DNA from: Chloroflexota bacterium
Lineage (GTDB): Bacteria; Chloroflexota; Dehalococcoidia; GIF9; UBA5629
NCBI GenBank assembly: GCA_020354105.1
Contig: CP070642.1
Coordinates: 1,415,573-1,427,512 of the forward strand
DNA: 11,940 bases
Reading direction: 5' to 3'
Shown here piece by piece: positions 6,816-11,940 of the stretch (the first letter of the stretch is position 1; every line of letters begins with the position of its first letter). The notes beneath the pieces were generated by a model that worked only from the letters and a program-made list of their open reading frames with translations, made no database searches and had not been told where the DNA came from. The position numbers and the translations under genes were made by a program.

Positions 6816-7828
6816 CCGGTCTTTCCGACCCCTTTAACCGCCCCATCAACTATCTTCGCATCTCGGTAACCGACCGCTGCAACCTGCGTTGTATTTACTG
6901 CCTACCCCCTGAAGGTATTAGCCTGCTGCCTCACAGAGAAATCTTAACCTATGAGGAGATTGCTGCAGTTGCCAGGCTGGCTGCCGAGCTTGGTATTAAC
7001 AAAGTCAGGCTTACCGGCGGCGAGCCACTGATCAGAGCCAAGCTGTCGGAGCTGGTGGCTATGCTGGCTGAAATAGAGGCGATTGATGACATCTCGCTGA
7101 CCACTAATGGTATTCTACTCAAACAGTACTCTGCTGAGCTTAAACAAGCTGGTTTGAAGCGGGTCAATGTCAGCCTGGATTCCTTGAATCGAGATAAGTT
7201 TAAGCGTATAACCCGTCATGAGAAACTGGATGAGGTACTTAAGGGCATCGAGGCGGCCAGGGCTTGCGGGCTGAATCCGGTCAAAATCAATATGGTGGTC
7301 ATGCGCGGCATAAATGATGACGAGATTGTGGACTTTGCCAAGCTGACCATAGATATTGGCTGGCATGTGCGTTTCATCGAGCTAATGCCTTTTGCCGCAG
7401 ATAACCCGCCAGAGGGGCATTCGACTGGAGACAAGACAGGTATTAATACTCAATTTATGTCGGCTAAGGAAATAAAGAAGCGCCTAGGTAGTCTGGGAAG
7501 GCTTGAGCCCAGCCATCCCATTACCGGGAATGGCCCGGCTAAATATTTCCGTTTTCCTCAAGCCGCTGGTACTGTTGGCTTCATATCGCCGGTTAGTCAA
7601 CACTTTTGCTTCAACTGCAATCGCCTCAGACTTACTGCCGAAGGTAAGCTTCGACCTTGCCTACTAAGTGACCACGAAGTTGACCTTCGTCAACCACTGC
7701 GCAGCGGCGCCTCACCCGAGGAACTGAAAAAAATCATCACCGAGGCTGCGCAGTCGAAGCCACAGAAACATCAACTAACCAAAGGTAAGGTCTCTGGGAA
7801 ACGTCTCATGTCTCAGGTAGGAGGTTAG
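6812..7828 (+). CDS. moaA: GTP 3',8-cyclase MoaA (molybdenum cofactor synthesis)
   Basis: A 338-residue radical SAM enzyme that converts GTP to 3',8-cyclo-7,8-dihydro-GTP, the first step of molybdopterin synthesis. The SAM-binding [4Fe-4S] cysteines are C23, C27 and C30 (CNLRCIYC). The GGEP motif is at 69-72. The second, GTP-binding cluster uses C266, C269 and C283 (CFNCNRLRLTAEGKLRPC). The C-terminal GG (337-338), which completes the active site in known MoaA enzymes, is present, so the protein is complete. The start overlaps rdgB by four bases, with a weak GGAG 11 bases upstream. moaC follows after 2 bases, making a classic pair. The product feeds molybdenum or tungsten pterin enzymes such as the aldehyde oxidoreductase at 804-2648. 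Confidence 0.97.
   Translation: MTGLSDPFNRPINYLRISVTDRCNLRCIYCLPPEGISLLPHREILTYEEIAAVARLAAELGINKVRLTGGEPLIRAKLSELVAMLAEIEAIDDISLTTNGILLKQYSAELKQAGLKRVNVSLDSLNRDKFKRITRHEKLDEVLKGIEAARACGLNPVKINMVVMRGINDDEIVDFAKLTIDIGWHVRFIELMPFAADNPPEGHSTGDKTGINTQFMSAKEIKKRLGSLGRLEPSHPITGNGPAKYFRFPQAAGTVGFISPVSQHFCFNCNRLRLTAEGKLRPCLLSDHEVDLRQPLRSGASPEELKKIITEAAQSKPQKHQLTKGKVSGKRLMSQVGG
7819..7825 (+). promoter_or_regulatory. Ribosome binding site fixing the moaC GTG start
   Basis: A perfect AGGAGGT inside the last codons of moaA, five bases before the GTG at 7831. The reading frame upstream has no other start codon back to a TAA at 7786-7788, so this site and the GTG define moaC translation. Confidence 0.85.
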
Positions 7829-7830
7829 GT

Positions 7831-8289
7831 GTGAGTTCATCTTCAGATATTCGGATGGCGGATGTAGGTGGGAAGCCGGTCACAAAAAGACAGGCTGTAG
7901 CCAGGGGTAGAGTTTTGATGCAGGCTAAAACTCTAGGCCTGCTCAAAAAGGGCAAGTTGCCCAAGGGCGACGTTTTGGCAGCGGCTCGTGTCGCTGGCAT
8001 AACAGCGGCTAAGGAAACTTATCGCCTTATACCTCTATGTCACCCACTGCTCATTGACGATGTAATTATTGAATTTTCCATTGACGAAAAAGCCTCAGCG
8101 GTAGAAATCACGGCTACGGTGAAAGGCAGTGGTAAGACTGGCTTTGAGATGGAAGCTTTAACTGCTGTCGCCATAACCGGGTTGACCACATACGATATGT
8201 GTAAGCCTGTTGACCAGAAACTGCGTCTGGATAATATTCGCCTTGTAAAAAAAAGCGGCGGCAAAAGCGGAACAATCACCCTCGAATAG
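7831..8289 (+). CDS. moaC: Cyclic pyranopterin monophosphate synthase MoaC
   Basis: A 152-residue enzyme that converts MoaA's product into cyclic pyranopterin monophosphate. Conserved blocks: MADVGGKPVTKR (9-20), AARVAGITAAKET (51-63) with Lys61 matching catalytic Lys51 of E. coli, LCHPL (69-73) with His71, GKTGFEMEALTAV (101-113), YDMCK (121-125) with Asp122/Lys125 matching catalytic Asp128/Lys131, and KSGGKSG (141-147). It begins at GTG 7831. The usual short segment before MVDV that carries a conserved His (LTHIN in E. coli) is missing, so the N-terminus is slightly short; the catalytic residues are all present. Translation is tied to moaA by a 2-base gap and a perfect ribosome binding site. 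Confidence 0.96.
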   Translation: MSSSSDIRMADVGGKPVTKRQAVARGRVLMQAKTLGLLKKGKLPKGDVLAAARVAGITAAKETYRLIPLCHPLLIDDVIIEFSIDEKASAVEITATVKGSGKTGFEMEALTAVAITGLTTYDMCKPVDQKLRLDNIRLVKKSGGKSGTITLE

Positions 8290-8301
8290 CCCAAAAACCG
8301 A

Positions 8302-8330
8302 TTGACTTGACCCAGCGGGCGGGGTATACT
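8302..8330 (+). promoter_or_regulatory. Promoter of dnaN
   Basis: TTGACT (8302-8307) and TATACT (8325-8330) each match the sigma70 consensus at five of six positions and are separated by exactly 17 bases. Transcription would start near 8337, giving a leader of about 22 bases that contains the GGGGGGTG ribosome binding site (8347-8354). dnaN can therefore be expressed independently of the cobO-moaC run. Confidence 0.75.
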
Positions 8331-8358
8331 TTGACACACAACTGTTGGGGGGTGTGAC

Positions 8359-9486
8359 ATGAAACTATCCTGCCTTCAAGAGAACCTTAGCAAAGGTTTG
8401 GGCATAGTTAGCCGGGCTGTAGCCACAAGAAGTACCTTACCTATCACTCAGAATGTTTTGATAGCCACTGACCAGTCTCGTCTTAAGCTGGCTGCCACCA
8501 ATCTTGAGATTGCCATCAGTTGCTGGGTTGGTGCCAAGATAGAGGAGGAAGGCGCTATAACCATACCCGCCCGACTTTTAACCGAATTTATCAGCTCTCT
8601 CCCCAACGATAAAATCGATATCTCACTTACCCAGCGCACCCTTCAACTAAACTGTGCTCGTTTCGAGGCTCGAATCAATGGCCTCGATGCGCAGGATTTT
8701 CCACCCATTCCTCAGGTGAGCGATGGCATAGCTACCAAAATCGAGCTTGAAGCCTTGAGGGATGGTATTAGCCAGGTCGCTTTTGCTGCTGCTACTGAAG
8801 AGTCCCGCCCCGTGCTTACAGGTAACCAGCTTGAGTTCGATGGTGATAAATTGGCTCTGGCTGCTGCCGACGGCTTTAGATTAGCTGTTCATAACACCTC
8901 TCTGCTGGAGGCGGTTAAAAATAAGACTGCCATAATCGTGCCGGCACGAGCCTTGAATGAGTTAAGTCGCTTTCTCACCGACCAGGAGGAGCCGGTTGAA
9001 ATCACGGTAAATCAGCAAAAGAGCCAGATTATGTTCAAGCTCAAGAACATAGAGATGGTGTCGCAGCTTATTCAGGGTGCATTCCCTAACTACTCGCAGC
9101 TAATCCCGCAGAGTTATGTTACCCGTGCTGTTATCGATGTGGCTGAGTTTTTGCGAGCTATCCGGATGGCCTCTATTTTCGCCCGCGATGGCAGTGGCAT
9201 CGTCCGGCTGGTCGTTTCCCCCGGCGTCGAGCTTACCCCGGGTAAGGTGAATATCTCAGCCAAAGCTGAAGAGGTTGGAGATAACGTTGGCGAGATCGAT
9301 GCCTTAATTGACGGCGAGGCGGCTAAGATTGCCTTCAATGCCAAATATTTGGCGGATGTCCTGTCTGTATTACACCAAAAACAAGTTGCTTTAGAGACTA
9401 CTACCTCCTCCAGCCCCGGTGTCCTCCGCCCTGTTGGCGTGGACAACTACGTTCACGTCATTATGCCAATGTTTGTGCAGTGGTAA
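8359..9486 (+). CDS. dnaN: DNA polymerase III sliding clamp, beta subunit
   Basis: A 375-residue protein of the usual three-domain clamp length (domains about 1-125, 126-250 and 251-375). The dimer encircles DNA and tethers DNA polymerase III and repair proteins. Family features: the MKLSCLQENLSKGL opening, RSTLPITQNVLI (24-35), the domain 2 block SRPVLTGNQLEF followed by ADGFRLAVH, and the C-terminal VHVIMPMFVQW, which corresponds to the IMPMRL ending of the E. coli clamp and forms part of the partner-binding pocket. The ATG at 8359 follows a G-rich ribosome binding site and its own promoter. It is not beside dnaA or recF; it sits after moaC and converges with the radical SAM gene. Whether it is the only clamp gene cannot be told from this window. 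Confidence 0.96.
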   Translation: MKLSCLQENLSKGLGIVSRAVATRSTLPITQNVLIATDQSRLKLAATNLEIAISCWVGAKIEEEGAITIPARLLTEFISSLPNDKIDISLTQRTLQLNCARFEARINGLDAQDFPPIPQVSDGIATKIELEALRDGISQVAFAAATEESRPVLTGNQLEFDGDKLALAAADGFRLAVHNTSLLEAVKNKTAIIVPARALNELSRFLTDQEEPVEITVNQQKSQIMFKLKNIEMVSQLIQGAFPNYSQLIPQSYVTRAVIDVAEFLRAIRMASIFARDGSGIVRLVVSPGVELTPGKVNISAKAEEVGDNVGEIDALIDGEAAKIAFNAKYLADVLSVLHQKQVALETTTSSSPGVLRPVGVDNYVHVIMPMFVQW

Positions 9487-9571
9487 CAAAGTTAGCAATT
9501 GTTCTGACTACTGTAGCTGGGACGCTTTTGAGTTCGCCTAGGTGGGGTTTGTTTTAGAGTTTACTGAGCAG

Positions 9572-10627
9572 TCATACAATACTGCAATCTTTGCAAGCAT
9601 CTATCTCGCTGTATCTCCTGCGCCAGAGCAACCGTCGGACCTGGCGCATCTTATCGGAATTCCAGATTTCTTTCAGCGAGTTTTTTGCCACATTGCCTAA
9701 TACTGGCGACCTGTTCCAATCTTGGCAACATAGAATGATATCGCCGTTGTAGAGAATGCACATATCCGAAAACGGACGATGGCAACCCACAATGGCGGGA
9801 ATTTTATACACAAGCTGGTGCCAAACTGCAGAAACAAGTGGCCAGCCCCAGTACTGGCCATCAGGTTTCAGGCGCTCGAAATCCTTTACCAAACCTCCTC
9901 TGCTAAAAATCGGCAAGACCCTTGTCTTGACTCCTCGCCTTTTCCAATACTGGGTTGCCTGGTAGATTTCAGCAGCATTGTGTTGGGTTAGCACAAAGCC
10001 CAGCACGAGCCTCTGCTTGAGAAATTTGTCTGATATTAGCCGGTCAATATTGCTCATGACCCTATCGTAGTCAAGGCCTATGTTGGTGCTTTCATATGTC
10101 TCTCTTGAGTGTGCGTTAAGACTGATGGTCAACCGATCTATATTTGATTCCTTTATTTCTGTCAGGCTGAATTTGTCTAGCAATACTCCGTTCGTTACGA
10201 AATTACAATTCTTACCTTTACTAATCGATTTCAGGTATCGTACCCGCTCAAATATCTTGGCGTCGAGCAATGGCTCGTTATGCAGGTGAAGTATAAGGTT
10301 GGAGAACAGTGGTTCTGAAGCCAATTCTCTGGCTATTTTGCTGAATAGTTCATCGTCCATAGCACCTTGGCTAAGCTTCCTGCTCACTACAGGATAGGGG
10401 CAAATGGAACATCGGCCATTACAGAATGATTGCGTCTGTATCTGTACAACTAAAGGAAAATCCAAGCAATTTTCAGAAACTAGAAATCTCAGATAATTAG
10501 GCATTCGGTATACGTACTTTTTATTCAGGCGCGAATATAAATGCCACCAAGTATTACTCTTTTTACTAATCTTCAAGGATGCGTTCAGCTCTGTATTCTT
10601 TGTGGTGGCTTTCATGCTGCGTTGCAT
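9572..10627 (-). CDS. Radical SAM protein with a partial SPASM-like C-terminus
   Basis: A 351-residue protein. CNGRCSIC at C69, C73 and C76 is the radical SAM [4Fe-4S] motif; LHLHNEPLLD (113-122) replaces the usual GGEP loop. The C-terminal region has C282, C290, C300, C301 and a final C345-x2-C348 just before the end, resembling a shortened SPASM/twitch auxiliary cluster. Such proteins modify peptides or small molecules using S-adenosylmethionine; the substrate is unknown, and no precursor peptide or partner gene is visible. The gene is AT-richer than its neighbours by eye (21 and 23 G+C in rows 10201-10260 and 10501-10560), which may indicate transfer. It has an extended -10 only 8 bases before the ATG and no ribosome binding site; Met5 at 10615 is an alternative start. 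Confidence 0.85.
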   Translation of the reverse strand: MQRSMKATTKNTELNASLKISKKSNTWWHLYSRLNKKYVYRMPNYLRFLVSENCLDFPLVVQIQTQSFCNGRCSICPYPVVSRKLSQGAMDDELFSKIARELASEPLFSNLILHLHNEPLLDAKIFERVRYLKSISKGKNCNFVTNGVLLDKFSLTEIKESNIDRLTISLNAHSRETYESTNIGLDYDRVMSNIDRLISDKFLKQRLVLGFVLTQHNAAEIYQATQYWKRRGVKTRVLPIFSRGGLVKDFERLKPDGQYWGWPLVSAVWHQLVYKIPAIVGCHRPFSDMCILYNGDIILCCQDWNRSPVLGNVAKNSLKEIWNSDKMRQVRRLLWRRRYSEIDACKDCSIV

Positions 10628-10635
10628 TTTGGAAT

Positions 10636-10644
10636 ATTATACCA
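10636..10644 (-). promoter_or_regulatory. Extended -10 promoter element of the radical SAM gene
   Basis: On the minus strand TGG is followed by a perfect TATAAT (10636-10641), which is an extended -10. No -35 is recognisable 16-18 bases further upstream. Only 8 bases separate it from the ATG at 10627, so the message should be leaderless or start within one or two bases of the codon. Confidence 0.55.
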
Positions 10645-10760
10645 TTTTCATTTAGGCATGAGGGCACACTAGACTATGATTCCTATATTCGAGATTTCTG
10701 TTGCCGGATGCTAACTCATCGACTCCAAAAGTGGTGTAATTTACTCTGAGGGCTTTGGCT

Positions 10761-10810
10761 TGGACAAATAACCATGTGTCTAACTAAACAGACATGCTTG
10801 TGTTTGTCCA
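10761..10810. repeat. Imperfect long hairpin
   Basis: TGGACAAA (10761-10768) pairs perfectly with TTTGTCCA (10803-10810). Inside it CATGT (10773-10777) pairs with ACATG (10792-10796), and CT (10780-10781) with AG (10790-10791), around an 8-base loop. There is no T-run on either strand, so it does not look like an intrinsic terminator. It could be an operator or an RNA fold in the lipoprotein transcript's 3' region. Confidence 0.4.
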
Positions 10811-10841
10811 TTGGTGGTCGAATTGGCTGGTGCTAGGTTGG

Positions 10842-10871
10842 TAGCTGCCCACCGTTGCCAGCGGGCAGCTA
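10842..10871. repeat. 9-bp perfect inverted repeat downstream of the lipoprotein gene
   Basis: TAGCTGCCC (10842-10850) and GGGCAGCTA (10863-10871) form a nine-base-pair GC-rich stem with a 12-base loop. It lies about 60 bases beyond the lipoprotein stop codon. The stem could stop or protect the 3' end of that mRNA, but the following bases are not T-rich, so it is not a standard rho-independent terminator. GGGCA can alternatively pair with TGCCC at 10881-10885. Confidence 0.45.
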
Positions 10872-10928
10872 ATCATTTGATGCCCGTAGAGCTAGCTAAT
10901 GTCGCTATGTGGCAAAATAGTGCCTGTG

Positions 10929-11825
10929 TTACTTCTCTGAATAGGTAACCTCAAGAACAACAGATGACCATTCAATCGATTCAATGATATTGTTGCCGTT
11001 GCTAACCCTATCGAACAGCGCTCCTATCTGGAAGCGGTCACTACTCCATCCAGCTAGCACCCTCATTTCCGTAGTCACATCTATGACAGTCGGCGGCTCG
11101 AAAAATGAGCCAGTGCTTGATAACTTGCCGCCCTGATAGCCGAATTCCGGCAGCCTGGATCCATGGGTAGTCTTCCACAGCGTCAAACCGCCAAGTCCTG
11201 TAGCCGGGCCGTACCAGAAGGGTTTGCCCATAACCCTGTCTGTCGTGAACTTCAGGCTGGCTTTCTCTACATGTTTGCCCGCCACCGGTGAAATATCGAA
11301 GCTCCAGAAAGCACGATACCCCACATTCTGAGCATCATCTCCAGCCCAGGTTTTGCCATAGAATGTGGCATTGTTCTGCTGTACCGTACCAGTTTCTGAA
11401 GCAACCGGGTTTATGGTTATTGTCTTTATGGGCGCGGAAACAGCAACCATCACATTACCTGTTGTCCGACCGCCTCTGGAATCAGTTACCGTGACAGCTA
11501 TGTTGAAATTACCGTCTTTATCTGGTGCCACCCAGGTTACTTCGTTGCCTGTGCCGATGATGACTCCATCACTGGCTGACCAGCCATATTCGAATGGGTC
11601 GTAATCGGGGTCAGTGGCGACGCAGGTAATCTTTGCACTTTCACCATAGAGCAGTTCTGCTGGTTCGACGGTTATACTTGAGATTACTGGCGTCAGGTTA
11701 GGTTTGGGTGGTGGTGGTGCTGGTGGTGCTTGTTCTGTAGGAGGAGCAGCACAGCCGCTCCCCAGCACGGTTGCTGTAATCAGTATTACCACCGCTATGA
11801 CCGAACTCCATCTGAAAACTCTCAT
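10929..11825 (-). CDS. Secreted lipoprotein with PKD/Ig-like domain and DNRLRE-like C-terminus
   Basis: A 298-residue protein whose first 25 residues form a lipoprotein signal: basic start, hydrophobic stretch (about 9-21) and LGSGC with the lipidated cysteine at 25. The -3 residue is Gly rather than the usual Leu. A proline-rich spacer (28-44) is encoded by a GGT-repeat-like stretch. Residues about 45-131 resemble an Ig-like/PKD beta-sandwich (VATDPDYDPFEYGWSASDG, then VTVTDSRGG). The remainder (about 134-298) resembles the beta-rich DNRLRE type (FYGKTWAG, RAFWSFDISP, VEKASLKF, IDVTTEM, VVLEVTYSE), found in cell-surface proteins. It is probably anchored to the outer face of the membrane, with unknown binding function. 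AGGGGGTG lies about 8 bases upstream of the ATG. Confidence 0.82.
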   Translation of the reverse strand: MRVFRWSSVIAVVILITATVLGSGCAAPPTEQAPPAPPPPKPNLTPVISSITVEPAELLYGESAKITCVATDPDYDPFEYGWSASDGVIIGTGNEVTWVAPDKDGNFNIAVTVTDSRGGRTTGNVMVAVSAPIKTITINPVASETGTVQQNNATFYGKTWAGDDAQNVGYRAFWSFDISPVAGKHVEKASLKFTTDRVMGKPFWYGPATGLGGLTLWKTTHGSRLPEFGYQGGKLSSTGSFFEPPTVIDVTTEMRVLAGWSSDRFQIGALFDRVSNGNNIIESIEWSSVVLEVTYSEK

Positions 11826-11848
11826 TTTAATACACCCCCTTTAATAAG

Positions 11849-11877
11849 ATTATACTGCACATAGTTTAATATTTCTA
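11849..11877 (-). promoter_or_regulatory. Promoter of the lipoprotein gene
   Basis: On the minus strand TAGAAA (11872-11877, four of six consensus bases) and a perfect TATAAT (11849-11854) are separated by 17 bases. The leader of about 17 bases carries the AGGGGGTG ribosome binding site. Beyond it (11878-11940) I see nothing further. Confidence 0.6.
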
Positions 11878-11940
11878 TCTGTTTATAACGATGAGGAATC
11901 AAGAAAGGTTTAGCTATCGGGTTCGTATTAGCAAAATAAG

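Larger units (their letters stand above)
10628..10928. other. Noncoding gap between the lipoprotein and radical SAM genes
   Basis: About 300 bases without a credible gene; reading frames from its ATG codons stop within about a dozen codons. It contains the radical SAM promoter next to 10636 and two hairpins (10761-10810 and 10842-10871). It shows no tRNA, attachment site or transposon remnant that I can recognise. Confidence 0.6.

Noticed and set aside
7789..7830. Upstream in-frame extension of moaC that would include a His before the MADV block
   Set aside because: There is no start codon between the TAA at 7786-7788 and the GTG at 7831, and the GTG has a perfect ribosome binding site.
9487..9571. 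Bidirectional terminator between dnaN and the radical SAM gene
   Set aside because: Only tiny palindromes are present (for example ACTG-AG-CAGT); no stable stem with a T-run was found.
10842..10871. Standard rho-independent terminator for the lipoprotein gene
   Set aside because: The 9-bp stem is convincing, but the bases after it on the minus strand are ACC-rich, not T-rich.

Overview
The window looks like ordinary chromosome of an anaerobic bacterium. The tungsten/molybdopterin aldehyde oxidoreductase, cobalamin-dependent acyl-CoA mutase and archaeal-type fructose-bisphosphate aldolase/phosphatase suggest an organism using ferredoxin-linked and gluconeogenic metabolism. A member of the Chloroflexota (Dehalococcoidia-like) is my best guess from this gene mix and the protein styles. 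That is inference; nothing here proves the lineage. There are no IS elements, CRISPR arrays, tRNAs or rRNAs.

Layout. Bases 1-681 (minus strand) hold a tightly overlapping ribosomal protein cluster, rplU-rpmA-rpmE, with rpmE cut by the window edge. Bases 804-2648 (minus) encode a tungsten-pterin aldehyde:ferredoxin oxidoreductase with its own consensus promoter and strong ribosome binding site. A 145-base divergent promoter region follows. From 2794 to 8289 (plus) there is a compact run of six genes: cobO (cobalamin adenosyltransferase), an acyl-CoA mutase large subunit, class V fructose-1,6-bisphosphate aldolase/phosphatase, rdgB (nucleotide house-cleaning), moaA and moaC (first step of molybdopterin synthesis). 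dnaN (8359-9486, plus) has its own sigma70-type promoter. It converges on an AT-richer minus-strand radical SAM gene (9572-10627). After about 300 noncoding bases with two hairpins comes a minus-strand lipoprotein gene (10929-11825) with its promoter.

How the genes fit together. CobO makes the adenosylcobalamin that the mutase needs, and the two genes overlap by one base. MoaA and MoaC make cyclic pyranopterin monophosphate, the precursor of the pterin cofactor used by the aldehyde oxidoreductase. The aldolase/phosphatase feeds gluconeogenesis.

The most notable point is the mutase. At the two positions that select the substrate in methylmalonyl-CoA mutase (Tyr89 and Arg207 of the Propionibacterium enzyme) it has Phe91 and Gln209, the isobutyryl-CoA mutase pattern. 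An automatic 'methylmalonyl-CoA mutase' label would therefore probably be wrong. Its B12-binding small subunit is not in the window. A second theme is that several genes (cobO, the radical SAM gene, perhaps rplU) have -10 elements so close to the start codon that their mRNAs would be leaderless or nearly so. I found no convincing undescribed multi-gene system.
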